A stretch of 64,000 nt of DNA. It comes from Deltaproteobacteria bacterium (lineage in GTDB: Bacteria; Desulfobacterota; Binatia; HRBIN30; CADEER01). The stretch's first letter is position 1, and every line of letters begins with the position of its first letter. Shown here in pieces: positions 25,851 to 32,338 of this stretch. The notes below the pieces were generated by a model. That model was not told the origin of the DNA. It did no database searches and saw only the letters and a program-made list of their open reading frames with translations. Position numbers and translations under genes: made by a program. The stretch is from positions 1 through 64,000 of the forward strand of contig JAJCZJ010000014.1 in NCBI GenBank assembly GCA_029262455.1, written 5' to 3'.

Positions 25851-26086
25851 TGGCGGACTCACGAAAAATGAAGAGGTTTGTGGTTTGTGTCCGGAACACC
25901 GGATACCCCGTGGCGCTCGAGTTGCGAAAGATCTATCAAGCCTTGGCAGACGACGGAGCCGAGGCTCACGGGTTGGTTCGGGTGATCGACGAATCGGGCG
26001 AGGACTATCTCTACCCCCAGGACTTCTTCATGGCCGTCGATCTTCCCCAGAGGGTAGCGACCGCAGTGCGCCGGGCTGTGGGCTAG
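25850..26086 (+). CDS. cassette 7b: small acidic unknown protein
   Basis: 78 residues: RFVVCVRNTGYPVALELRKIYQAL followed by GLVRVIDESGEDYLYPQDFFMAVDLP. The sequence resembles widespread small proteins with a 'VIDESGEDYLYP' motif that suggest an SH3-like barrel; function is not known to me. It is the partner of the basic protein encoded just upstream. Confidence 0.6.
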   Translation: MADSRKMKRFVVCVRNTGYPVALELRKIYQALADDGAEAHGLVRVIDESGEDYLYPQDFFMAVDLPQRVATAVRRAVG

Positions 26087-26111
26087 TGGAGTTCGCGGAT
26101 ACGTGGAGACG

Positions 26112-26174
26112 GCCGAACAAGCCGGTGCACCTGACGGCGGCAAGCCGCCGCAGGTGACCGGCAGGACGTTAGAC
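26112..26174 (+). repeat. attC7 (family B)
   Basis: GCCGAAC to GTTAGAC with the family B hairpin; the central bases are swapped to GGCGGCAAGCCGCC with both arms still pairing. Confidence 0.9.
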
Positions 26175-26189
26175 TGACCGGAGAATACA

Positions 26190-26828
26190 ATGGCACTACC
26201 TGACAGTTGGACCAACAAACCGAGCGCCATCAAGGACTACCTAGAGGCGATTCGGCAGGCTGAGCCTCCGGACCGGTTCTCGATCAAGTTTCTGGATAAC
26301 CTCGGTTTCAAGAGTACTAACGACCGCAAGTTCATCGCGGTTCTCAAATCGCTCGGGTTTCTTGACGCTGACGGGAAGCCTACACCGAGATACTTCGAGT
26401 ATCTGGACCTCTCTCAGTCGGAGGCTGTATTAGCCGAGGCAATACGGGAGGCGTTTGGCGATCTATTTGCGATCAACAAGGACGCGCAGAAGCTGGAAGC
26501 AGACCAGGTTAAGAACAAACTTAAGACGCTCTACGCTGGAGCCAAGAAAACCTCAGTAATCGGGTATATCGCAAACACGTTCGCCGCACTCGTCGCCTGC
26601 GCGGATTTTGAAGCGGCAGACGCCAAGGGAAAACCGGGCACCAAGAAGAAGGATGCCGACGAGGGAGCCAAAGACAAGAAGAAGGCTCCGCCCGAACAGC
26701 GACAGCCGATCGGCGACAGGCTAACTGTCGACGGCCTCCAGTACCACATAAACATCGTCCTTCCTGAGAGTCGCGATCAGGCCGTGTACGACGCCATATT
26801 CAAATCGCTTCGCGATCATTTGGGTTGA
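26190..26828 (+). CDS. cassette 8a: DUF5343-type protein
   Basis: 212 residues. The first ~140 match the DUF5343 pattern (PSAIKDYLEAIRQAEPPDRFSIKFLDNLGF, FIAVLKSLGFLDADGKPT, YFEYLD). A Lys/Asp-rich linker (KGKPGTKKKDADEG) follows, then a C-terminal strand-helix unit (LQYHINIVLPESRDQAVYDAIFKSLRDHL). This resembles a DNA-binding-like helical module plus an effector or partner-binding end. It is separated by only 4 bases from the HEPN gene in the same cassette. Proposed as the partner or antitoxin of that HEPN protein (inference). Confidence 0.65.
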   Translation: MALPDSWTNKPSAIKDYLEAIRQAEPPDRFSIKFLDNLGFKSTNDRKFIAVLKSLGFLDADGKPTPRYFEYLDLSQSEAVLAEAIREAFGDLFAINKDAQKLEADQVKNKLKTLYAGAKKTSVIGYIANTFAALVACADFEAADAKGKPGTKKKDADEGAKDKKKAPPEQRQPIGDRLTVDGLQYHINIVLPESRDQAVYDAIFKSLRDHLG

Positions 26829-26832
26829 GTCG

Positions 26833-27402
26833 ATGACTAGACTCTACGATTTCGTCTATCGCGGCATGCTCACAGATGAGAGCCTCGACAAAGCAGGGCG
26901 AAAGCGTCGGCGCTCGGTTGGTGCCGAAGAGTTGGAGAACCTAAGTACCGCACTGTCGTTCGACATGCTGGATCAAGATCTGCTTTCTGAGGCCCAGCGA
27001 ATGTCAGTTGTATACAGCGGCGTTCACGCTTTCGAGAACACGGTCCGGCAACTCGTCAAGAAGGCGTTGACCGAGGTTCACAAAGAAGATTGGTGGTCTA
27101 AGGTCCCGGATCGAATCCAGAAACGGGTGAAGACCCGAATGGATGAAGATGCCAAGTTTAGATGGCATGGCAGTCGTGGCGCGTCACAGATCCATTACTG
27201 CGATTTCGGTGACCTCTCGTCGATCATCGTGACGAACTGGGATGTGTTCGAAGAGATTCTGTCGGACATGGAGTGGGCGAAGTCCATTCTGTCCACGCTC
27301 GAGAAGTCACGGAACATCGTGATGCACGGTGGAGTTCTCGCCAAAGAAGACATTGGCCGAATTGGCATGAACATTCGAGATTGGATCCGACAGGCGGGCT
27401 AA
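26833..27402 (+). CDS. cassette 8b: Swt1-type HEPN protein, candidate RNase
   Basis: 189 residues resembling the Swt1-family HEPN group. The helical core contains SGVHAFENTVRQLVKKAL and ends with EKSRNIVMHGG, where Arg160-x4-His165 (RNIVMH) is the catalytic Rx4-6H motif of HEPN ribonucleases, with the polar Asn after Arg. HEPN toxins cleave RNA in toxin-antitoxin and abortive-infection systems; here it is joined to a DUF5343 gene in one cassette. Activity is inferred from the intact motif. Confidence 0.7.
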   Translation: MTRLYDFVYRGMLTDESLDKAGRKRRRSVGAEELENLSTALSFDMLDQDLLSEAQRMSVVYSGVHAFENTVRQLVKKALTEVHKEDWWSKVPDRIQKRVKTRMDEDAKFRWHGSRGASQIHYCDFGDLSSIIVTNWDVFEEILSDMEWAKSILSTLEKSRNIVMHGGVLAKEDIGRIGMNIRDWIRQAG

Positions 27403-27495
27403 CAAGCGCATGAACCTGACGATCCAACCTGTCACGGCCCGTGCTTGCGCACGGTCCGCGCCAGATCGGCTCGCAGGTTATGCACAACGTTAGGC
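27397..27495 (+). repeat. attC8 (long, unrelated family)
   Basis: GGCTAAC to GTTAGGC, 99 bases against about 63 for the others, with its own palindromic arms (CATGAACCTGACGATCC... and GGCCCGTGC/GCGCACGG). It also carries the only plausible start codon of the following hicA. Confidence 0.75.
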
Positions 27496-27696
27496 CGATT
27501 TTCCGGAAAGAAGGTTCGAGATGCTATCAAGCTGGTTGAAGCCCACGGTTGGCGTTTGGATCGATTCCGGGGGAGTCATCGGCAGTTCCGTCACCCGACA
27601 AAGCCGGGTACAGTTACAATCTCTGGCAAGGAGAGTCTGGAGATACCTCGGGGAACCATGAACAGCATCCTCAAGCAGGCGGGCTTAAAGGAGTGA
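27445..27696 (+). CDS. hicA: HicA-type toxin
   Basis: The conserved HicA domain runs from VRDAIKLVEAHGWRLDRFRGSHRQF (His in the GSHRQF motif is the RNase catalytic residue) to GTMNSILKQAGL. HicA degrades mRNA. No ATG, GTG or TTG lies in frame between the attC8 core and the domain; the only in-frame ATG is at 27445 inside attC8, so the protein would begin with about 20 residues encoded by the recombination site. Followed 3 bases later by hicB. A frameshifted relative ends the array at 33153. Confidence 0.8.
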   Translation: MRTVRARSARRLCTTLGRFSGKKVRDAIKLVEAHGWRLDRFRGSHRQFRHPTKPGTVTISGKESLEIPRGTMNSILKQAGLKE

Positions 27697-27699
27697 GGC

Positions 27700-27915
27700 A
27701 TGCGTTACGTCGCTGTCATTGAGAAGGGCGAGTCGAGCTGGGGTGCGCACGTACCGGATCTTCCCGGCTGCGTCGCGATTGGCGAGTCTCGCGAGGAAGC
27801 TGTCGCCTTGATCAAGGAGGCCGTCGACTTGCACATCGACAGCTTGCGGGTTCATGGCGAGGCCGTTCCGAGTCCATCTTCCGAGGTTGAGCTCATCGAA
27901 ATCAATGCGGCCTAA
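27700..27915 (+). CDS. hicB: HicB-type antitoxin
   Basis: 71 residues, the partial RNase-H-like fold of HicB: YVAVIEKGESSWGAHVPDLPGCVAIGESREEAVALIKEAV. It binds and neutralises HicA. It lacks a C-terminal DNA-binding domain, so autoregulation would need another factor. Behind AAGGAG, with its stop in attC9. Confidence 0.85.
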   Translation: MRYVAVIEKGESSWGAHVPDLPGCVAIGESREEAVALIKEAVDLHIDSLRVHGEAVPSPSSEVELIEINAA

Positions 27916-27972
27916 CACTCGCGTGCAGTCGGACCGGGCAAAGCCCGGCCGCTGACACGAAGGACGTTAGCG
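27910..27972 (+). repeat. attC9 (family A)
   Basis: GCCTAAC to GTTAGCG with a CCGGGCAAAGCCCGG palindrome. Confidence 0.9.
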
Positions 27973-27983
27973 CGAGTTCAAGA

Positions 27984-28391
27984 ATGTCTCTTGCGATCAC
28001 CATAGTTGTTGCCATGGCTATCATGCAGGCCGCTTTCTCATTCGAGGCCCTCCGTTGGTTCGGGTTACCGGTGCAGCGGAGACTCGAAGGCGTCGGGGTG
28101 GGTCGTGTCCATACAGTTGTCGCAGGCGCCGGCTTCTTCTTGTCACTCATGGCCTGGTGGGCATTTTACCTGCTATTGCCTGCCATGTTCGTTATTCATA
28201 CTTCGGCGACCGTCGCCGGCGTCGCGCCGCGCGCTATAGGTCGCTTCTGGCCGATCGGTTTTTTCCTGGGGCTCTTTCTCGGGATGGTTCTGACACGCAG
28301 TCGGCTGCGCCGCGCTAACAAGCGCGTAGAGTCGGACCGAGCTACGCCCAGCCGCTCACGCGCAGGACGTTATCCGGGCGAATGGGATTGA
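27984..28391 (+). CDS. cassette 10: small membrane protein
   Basis: 135 residues with four hydrophobic stretches, including ITIVVAMAIMQAAFSF, FFLSLMAWWAFYLLLPAMF and GFFLGLFLGMVLT. The last ~25 residues are encoded by attC10, through which the frame reads, overlapping the start of the next cassette gene by 10 bases. No family recognised. Confidence 0.6.
   Translation: MSLAITIVVAMAIMQAAFSFEALRWFGLPVQRRLEGVGVGRVHTVVAGAGFFLSLMAWWAFYLLLPAMFVIHTSATVAGVAPRAIGRFWPIGFFLGLFLGMVLTRSRLRRANKRVESDRATPSRSRAGRYPGEWD
28313..28375 (+). repeat. attC10 (family A)
   Basis: CGCTAAC to GTTATCC; one arm of the central palindrome has drifted (GACCGAGC against GCCCAGCC). Confidence 0.85.
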
Positions 28392-28729
28392 AATCCAAAG
28401 AAGACTACAAGCGTGCAGTCGACGCGGTTGGAAACGTGATCAACGCATGGGATCCGTACTGTTTGCTGCGGTGCGGCGCGCCGGAGGATGAGTTTGACCC
28501 CGAGGTTCGCGATGTGGTCGTGGCCATCTCGACAATTCGAACTCCCATTGATGCGGCGAACGCGATATCGAAGGTCTTTTCCAAGTGGTTTGGGTCGGGT
28601 CGCTTTCGGCCAGAGGACTGCATCAGCGTGGGGCAGAAACTCTACGAAGAACTTGTGCTTCAAGGATTGATTGCAAACATGCCGGATAACCATCGCGTGC
28701 AGACGGACCGGGCAAAGCCCGGCCGCTGA
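28382..28729 (+). CDS. cassette 11: DUF1871-like unknown protein
   Basis: 115 residues: VGNVINAWDPYCLLRCGAPEDEFDPEV, then IRTPIDAANAISKVFSKWFG. The 'NAWDPYxLL..GAPEDEFDPE' pattern is shared by small cytosolic DUF1871-like proteins often found as immunity- or cassette-type cargo; the role is unknown. The final residues come from attC11. Confidence 0.6.
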   Translation: MGLKSKEDYKRAVDAVGNVINAWDPYCLLRCGAPEDEFDPEVRDVVVAISTIRTPIDAANAISKVFSKWFGSGRFRPEDCISVGQKLYEELVLQGLIANMPDNHRVQTDRAKPGR

Positions 28730-28746
28730 CCGGCAGGACGTTAGGC
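28684..28746 (+). repeat. attC11 (A/B hybrid)
   Basis: GGATAAC to GTTAGGC. The left arm and centre are family A (ATCGCGTGC, CCGGGCAAAGCCCGG), but the right arm reads GACCGGCAGGAC as in family B, so it looks recombinant. Confidence 0.85.
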
Positions 28747-28777
28747 AGACGGGGTAGGTTGGAGTATCCTGACACTC

Positions 28778-28981
28778 ATGGATTTTCGGGTAGAGCTTGA
28801 ACGAGAAGAAGATGGCCGTTGGATCGCGGAAGTTTCTGAGCTTCCTGGGGTTCTGGTGTACGGAGAGACAGTGGAGCAGGCGCAGGCGAAGGCTCAGGCT
28901 TTGGCTCTTCGAGTTCTCGCCGACCGGCTCGATCACGGAGAAGCAGTCCCCTTCGAGAGCGTGTCCTTCTCCGCTGCATGA
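28778..28981 (+). CDS. hicB: HicB-type antitoxin (second module)
   Basis: 67 residues: FRVELEREEDGRWIAEVSELPGVLVYGETVEQAQAKAQALALRVL, the HicB partial RNase-H fold. It precedes its toxin, the reverse of the hicA-hicB order at 27445-27915. Its TGA overlaps the toxin ATG (ATGA). Confidence 0.8.
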   Translation: MDFRVELEREEDGRWIAEVSELPGVLVYGETVEQAQAKAQALALRVLADRLDHGEAVPFESVSFSAA

Positions 28982-29193
28982 GTTCATGGGGCAGCGTTCC
29001 GGCACGCCGGGTTCTTCGGGCACTCCTTCGAATCGGCTGGGTGGTGAAGCGCAAGTCGGGTGGGTCTCACCGCGTGTTGTCGCGCCCCGGTTGGCCCAAC
29101 TACGTGTGGTCGTTCCATGACCGCGAAGAGATCGGCCCGAGGATGCTTGCCCGTATCGCGAAGCATACGGGACTGCGCCCGGAGGATCTTTAG
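28978..29193 (+). CDS. hicA: HicA/YcfA-type toxin (second module)
   Basis: 71 residues: RRVLRALLRIGWVVKRKSGGSHRVLSRPG followed by FHDREEIGPRMLARIAKHTGL, the YcfA/HicA mRNA interferase fold with its catalytic His in GGSHRVL. It belongs to a different HicA subgroup from the toxin at 27445, so the two modules were acquired separately. Confidence 0.8.
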   Translation: MSSWGSVPARRVLRALLRIGWVVKRKSGGSHRVLSRPGWPNYVWSFHDREEIGPRMLARIAKHTGLRPEDL

Positions 29194-29202
29194 CGGCGAC
29201 CT

Positions 29203-29265
29203 GCCTAACAATCGCGTGGAGACGGACCGGGCTACGCCCGGCCGCTCACGCGAAGGACGTTGGGC
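29203..29265 (+). repeat. attC12 (family A)
   Basis: GCCTAAC to GTTGGGC, CCGGGCTACGCCCGG palindrome; nearly identical to attC3. Confidence 0.9.
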
Positions 29266-29268
29266 AGC

Positions 29269-29862
29269 ATGGGATTGAACCGTGAAGAGCGCCAAGACCA
29301 GTTTCGGGCAATGTCTCGCGCTGCTTTGCGCGGGAGTGCGCTCGAGTTCGGGGCGATTGCTGTCGTCTGTCTTGGCCTCTACTCAGGCGCGTGGTCAATA
29401 GCGCGGTCCCTTGCACCCCGGCTCGGCGATTTGCGCGAGGAGTTCCTTGTTAGCCTGCTCGTGCTTCTGTTCGGAGCATCGCTGAGCTTCGCCATCTGGT
29501 CCTTCTCGAGGCCACGTTCTACTTGGAGCGACGATCTCAAGAACATCGTGCCGCTCAAGGACTTCCTTGGGCTTCCTAATTCTGTCTTGGCACCGAATCT
29601 CGAGGACGGCGATCGAGCCGGCGTTCTTCGGCATCTTGAGGTGCTGTCGGCCCGCGAGGACGTGATCGAAGTGGAAGTTGGACTTCTCCCGGACGAAGGG
29701 GATATTTCCGACCGCGTCCTCGTAACCACCTATGCCTCCGCTGATGCGATTCAAGAGTGGGCCTCAGCTCTCAAAGCAGATCCCCTAAGGGTCTCGTCGC
29801 TCAAGTTCAAAGTAGCCGGCGGCCGCCGAAGAGTACGTGGAATCCTATTTGTATGGGATTGA
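29269..29862 (+). CDS. cassette 13: two-TM membrane protein
   Basis: 197 residues from the ATG at 29269. Two membrane helices (FGAIAVVCLGLYSGAWSIA and EFLVSLLVLLFGASLSFAIW) are followed by a cytosolic domain with a VIEVEVGLLPDEGDISDRVLVTTYASAD segment. No family recognised. No attC follows it; instead the array continues into the decayed integrase fragment, so the cassette's own site has been lost. Confidence 0.6.
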   Translation: MGLNREERQDQFRAMSRAALRGSALEFGAIAVVCLGLYSGAWSIARSLAPRLGDLREEFLVSLLVLLFGASLSFAIWSFSRPRSTWSDDLKNIVPLKDFLGLPNSVLAPNLEDGDRAGVLRHLEVLSAREDVIEVEVGLLPDEGDISDRVLVTTYASADAIQEWASALKADPLRVSSLKFKVAGGRRRVRGILFVWD

Positions 29863-29947
29863 GTACAGGCGCCCTGTTTTTCGTCTCGTTTGAATGGTTC
29901 GTCGTTACCGAGCGTCGATCCTGAAAACCAAGAAGGAGATGAAGATG

Positions 29948-30235
29948 TCGCGGTGCTATAAGTTGCCCAGACCGCACTCCTCGCTCCGACACCCGCACGA
30001 CCATGGTACGAGCCCACGTACTGAACCGAGGAGATCGCGGGCGTAGAAAGCCAAGCCGACAAAACTTTTGGACTTACGCGGATCCGCACAAGTCCTTCCA
30101 ACACCCTCTCACCCCGCGTAAGATGCCGGGAAAATGGTGAAAATCGCCGACAACAACACGCGCTGCAGATTCGAACCAGCCCCCGACTCCAGCGTTCATA
30201 TCTAGATCCGCATACTACAGAGTTCGACGGACGAG
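29948..30235 (+). pseudogene. fossil: DUF433 scrap + integrase 3' end + attI
   Basis: 29948-29985 matches the 3' part of the DUF433 gene at 30847-30884 (32 of 38 bases). From about 29986 the sequence switches to the C-terminal coding end of intI (aligned with 22409 onward: CGACCATGGT, CACGT, CGAGGAG) and continues through the attI region to about 30235. The integrase piece is frameshifted and its catalytic Tyr codon has become Arg (TMVRAHV in place of TMVYTHV). This is a remnant of a second integron joined by deletion to an upstream cassette. Confidence 0.85.
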
Positions 30236-30242
30236 ACCAGCA

Positions 30243-30533
30243 ATGAGCGAAGAAGTGCATCCCGTTGAGTTGATCGTGTCGCTGTCGTTGGTCGGGTTCT
30301 GGCTCTTCTGTGTCGTTCTGAATCCTGTGCTCTTCGTCAGGCGCGAGATCTTGAAACAGGAGCGGGTGCCGTCCTTGATTCCGATGGTTGGTGGACTCTT
30401 TGGAGTAGTGGGTATTCTTCACTTCCCAGTTGCATCGATCCATCGCTGGTGGTGGGTAGCACCTTTGCTGGACTTCGGTGCTATCCCGTGGGTGGTCTAC
30501 TGTTTTTTTCGACCGTTGGATCAGAGCGGGTAG
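30243..30533 (+). CDS. cassette 14: small membrane protein
   Basis: 96 residues with three hydrophobic segments (LIVSLSLVGFWLFCVVLNPVLF, LIPMVGGLFGVVGILHFPVA, WVAPLLDFGAIPWVVYCFF). It starts just after the degenerate core of the fossil attI, so it was the first cassette of the second integron. No function assigned. Confidence 0.6.
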   Translation: MSEEVHPVELIVSLSLVGFWLFCVVLNPVLFVRREILKQERVPSLIPMVGGLFGVVGILHFPVASIHRWWWVAPLLDFGAIPWVVYCFFRPLDQSG

Positions 30534-30572
30534 AGATGCCTAGATGAGTGTCCATCCACGTAGGGAAGAGCC

Positions 30573-30635
30573 GCCGAACAAGCCGGTGCACCTGACGGCC
30601 GCAAGCGGCCGCAGGTGACCGGCAGGACGTTAGCC
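30573..30635 (+). repeat. attC13 (family B)
   Basis: GCCGAAC to GTTAGCC with the complete family B hairpin. Confidence 0.9.
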
Positions 30636-30677
30636 AGGTTTTCGGTGATGGCGGCAGCTGTGGTAGACTCGAAGGCT

Positions 30678-30902
30678 ATGAAGGTGCCGACGCCACTCAT
30701 TACGACCTCCCCGGATAGATTGAACGGAACGCCGGTGTTCGCGGGAACCAGAGTCCCTGTGCAGACCTTGATCGACTACCTTGAAGGTGGCGATCCATTA
30801 GAAGCATTTCTCGACAACTTCCCGAGCGTCTCTCGGGAACACGCGATCGCGGTACTCGAGGTTGCCAAGACCGCACTCCTCGCAAAGGCCGTCGCCGCCT
30901 GA
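30678..30902 (+). CDS. DUF433 antitoxin-type protein
   Basis: 74 residues from the ATG at 30678 (two earlier in-frame ATGs precede the domain). ITTSPDRLNGTPVFAGTRVPVQTLIDYLEGGDPLEAFLDNFPSVSREHAIAVLE is the DUF433 winged-helix signature. DUF433 proteins act as antitoxins and DNA-binding partners of DUF5615 PIN-like toxins, encoded here 19 bases downstream. Confidence 0.85.
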   Translation: MKVPTPLITTSPDRLNGTPVFAGTRVPVQTLIDYLEGGDPLEAFLDNFPSVSREHAIAVLEVAKTALLAKAVAA

Positions 30903-30921
30903 CTCTATCTGGCGGTTGGTG

Positions 30922-31242
30922 ATGCGGGTGCTTCTGGATGCGTGCGTACCAAGGGGCTTGGGCAAGGACATCTCCGGCCACGAGGTTCGGCATGCGCCCG
31001 AAATGGGTTGGGGCGATCTCGACAACGGTGATCTCCTAGACGCGATGGCCGATCGATTCGACGTGTTGGTAACCGTAGACAAAGGTATTCCCTCGCAGCA
31101 ACGAATCAGCGGGCGCCCCGTCGGGGTTGCTGTTCTCCGAGCGAAAACGAACCGGTTGCAAGACTTGTTGCCCCTTGTGCCGAAACTTCTGGCTCTCCTC
31201 CCGGAGATTGAAGCGGGCACAATCCATGAGATCACTGGCTAA
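30922..31242 (+). CDS. DUF5615 PIN-like toxin-type protein
   Basis: 106 residues from the ATG at 30922: MRVLLDACVPRGL gives the first PIN acidic residue, VLVTVDKGIPSQQ the second cluster, followed by VAVLRAKTNRL. This fold is a putative metal-dependent RNase. Forms a TA-type pair with the DUF433 gene in the same cassette. Confidence 0.8.
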   Translation: MRVLLDACVPRGLGKDISGHEVRHAPEMGWGDLDNGDLLDAMADRFDVLVTVDKGIPSQQRISGRPVGVAVLRAKTNRLQDLLPLVPKLLALLPEIEAGTIHEITG

Positions 31243-31290
31243 CAAGCCGGTGCACCTGACGGCCGCAGGTGACCGGCAAGGATGTTAGAC
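31237..31290 (+). repeat. attC14 (family B, shortened)
   Basis: GGCTAAC to GTTAGAC, 54 bases. Relative to other family B sites one arm of the central hairpin (about 10 bases, GGCCGCAAGC) is deleted, so it may be a poor substrate. Confidence 0.8.
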
Positions 31291-32043
31291 TAACGATTCA
31301 ACGAAATACCGAAGCGTTTTCGTCTGGTCCGCGCTGTTTTGGGGCTCCGCCTGCGTACGGACCGCGGCGCCGACTCCCATCAATTTGATCTTTCCAGTTT
31401 CCGAGTGCTCTAGGAGGTGTGACGTGTTGAGTGCGGAGTGCTGGAGGACACTGCCTACCCACGCGCCTCAGGACGAATTCGATGAGCGCTTCAGGCTTTG
31501 CCACGGTGCCCATTCTCGTTGTGCGGAAAGATGCCCAGGCGCAAAGAGGGATAGTCTTGCGCAGAACTTGGTTGCTGAGCGGAAGTCGGTGTCGAAACCG
31601 ACATGGCAGCGACTTCCGGCGGCGGTGCTTAGAGATTGAGAGGCGGCGGACGGGCGCGCGCCTACCCTTCGAGGTTAGTGCGACAGGGGGCCAACCATGC
31701 TCTAGCGTTGGGGGCCGTCCGACAAGTAGCGGAGCCGTTGGCGAAGCAGGCTAAGGCGGAAGCCGGCGCGCGCGGCGAGGTCCGATGGATCGGGATCGGT
31801 CCGGCTCCAGCTGTTGCCAAGACAAAGAGTGTATCCTTTTCGGGTTCAAAGGATCCTGTCTGCGACGGTCCTCGATCCAGACCATTCGGAACTCGATCCA
31901 GACCATTCGGAAGATGAATACCGATTCGTGATCCTTGGGCAGTCATTCCGGGGCCGACTTGATTGTTGCCGTGCATTCAGAGGACGGTGATGGTATCAGG
32001 ATCATCAGCGCCCGGTTGGCAACGAGGCGCGAGCGAACTGACT
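31291..32043 (+). other. long apparently non-coding part of cassette 16
   Basis: About 750 bases between attC14 and the small gene at 32044. Several short overlapping frames exist on both strands (for example 31431-31754 and 31636-31917) but none has a convincing start or a recognisable domain. It may contain a lost gene or an RNA. Confidence 0.4.
31871..31912 (+). repeat. perfect 21-bp tandem duplication
   Basis: Two adjacent identical 21-base units beginning CTCGATCCAGACC, at 31871-31891 and 31892-31912, inside the non-coding part of cassette 16. Confidence 0.85.
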
Positions 32044-32247
32044 ATGAGCGAAGCTGAAGACAAGCGCGAAACAATGCGACCCGAGTACGATTTCGCTGGC
32101 GGAGAGCGCGGGAAGTACGCCTCCCGATACGCTGAGGGGACCAACGTCGTGGTGTTGGATCCTGATGTTGCTGAGTGCTTCAAGACAGCGGAAGACGTCA
32201 ACGACGCACTCCGCGAGGTGGCGGCGAAGCGTTCAGCGTCCAGTTGA
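32044..32247 (+). CDS. small antitoxin-like protein
   Basis: 67 residues: MRPEYDFAGGERGKYASRYAEGTNVVVLDPDVAECFKTAEDVNDALREVA. This matches a common small-protein pattern (MRPEYDF..G.RGKYA..Y.EGTN.VVLDPDV...F) usually found next to toxin genes. No toxin is visible in the cassette, so it could be an orphan antitoxin. The frame extends upstream to 31963, but the ATG at 32044 fits the family. Confidence 0.65.
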   Translation: MSEAEDKRETMRPEYDFAGGERGKYASRYAEGTNVVVLDPDVAECFKTAEDVNDALREVAAKRSASS

Positions 32248-32267
32248 TGGCCGGCAGTGTCGCGAAG

Positions 32268-32330
32268 GTCTAACACTCGCGTGCAGTCGGACCGTGCAAT
32301 GCCCGGCCGCTTACGCGCAGGACGTTAGGC
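32268..32330 (+). repeat. attC15 (family A)
   Basis: GTCTAAC to GTTAGGC; the central palindrome has a mismatch (ACCGTGCAATGCCCGG). Confidence 0.85.
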
Positions 32331-32338
32331 GCTAGTCG

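Noticed and set aside
29751-30443. 230-residue minus-strand frame across the fossil
   Set aside because: Overlaps the integrase/attI remnant and two cassette genes; low-complexity composition and no domain.
23103-31290. Regularly recurring ~60-base repeats as a CRISPR array
   Set aside because: Spacing is irregular (hundreds of bases), the intervals hold genes, and the repeats have RYYYAAC/GTTRRRY ends and hairpins of attC sites; no cas genes.
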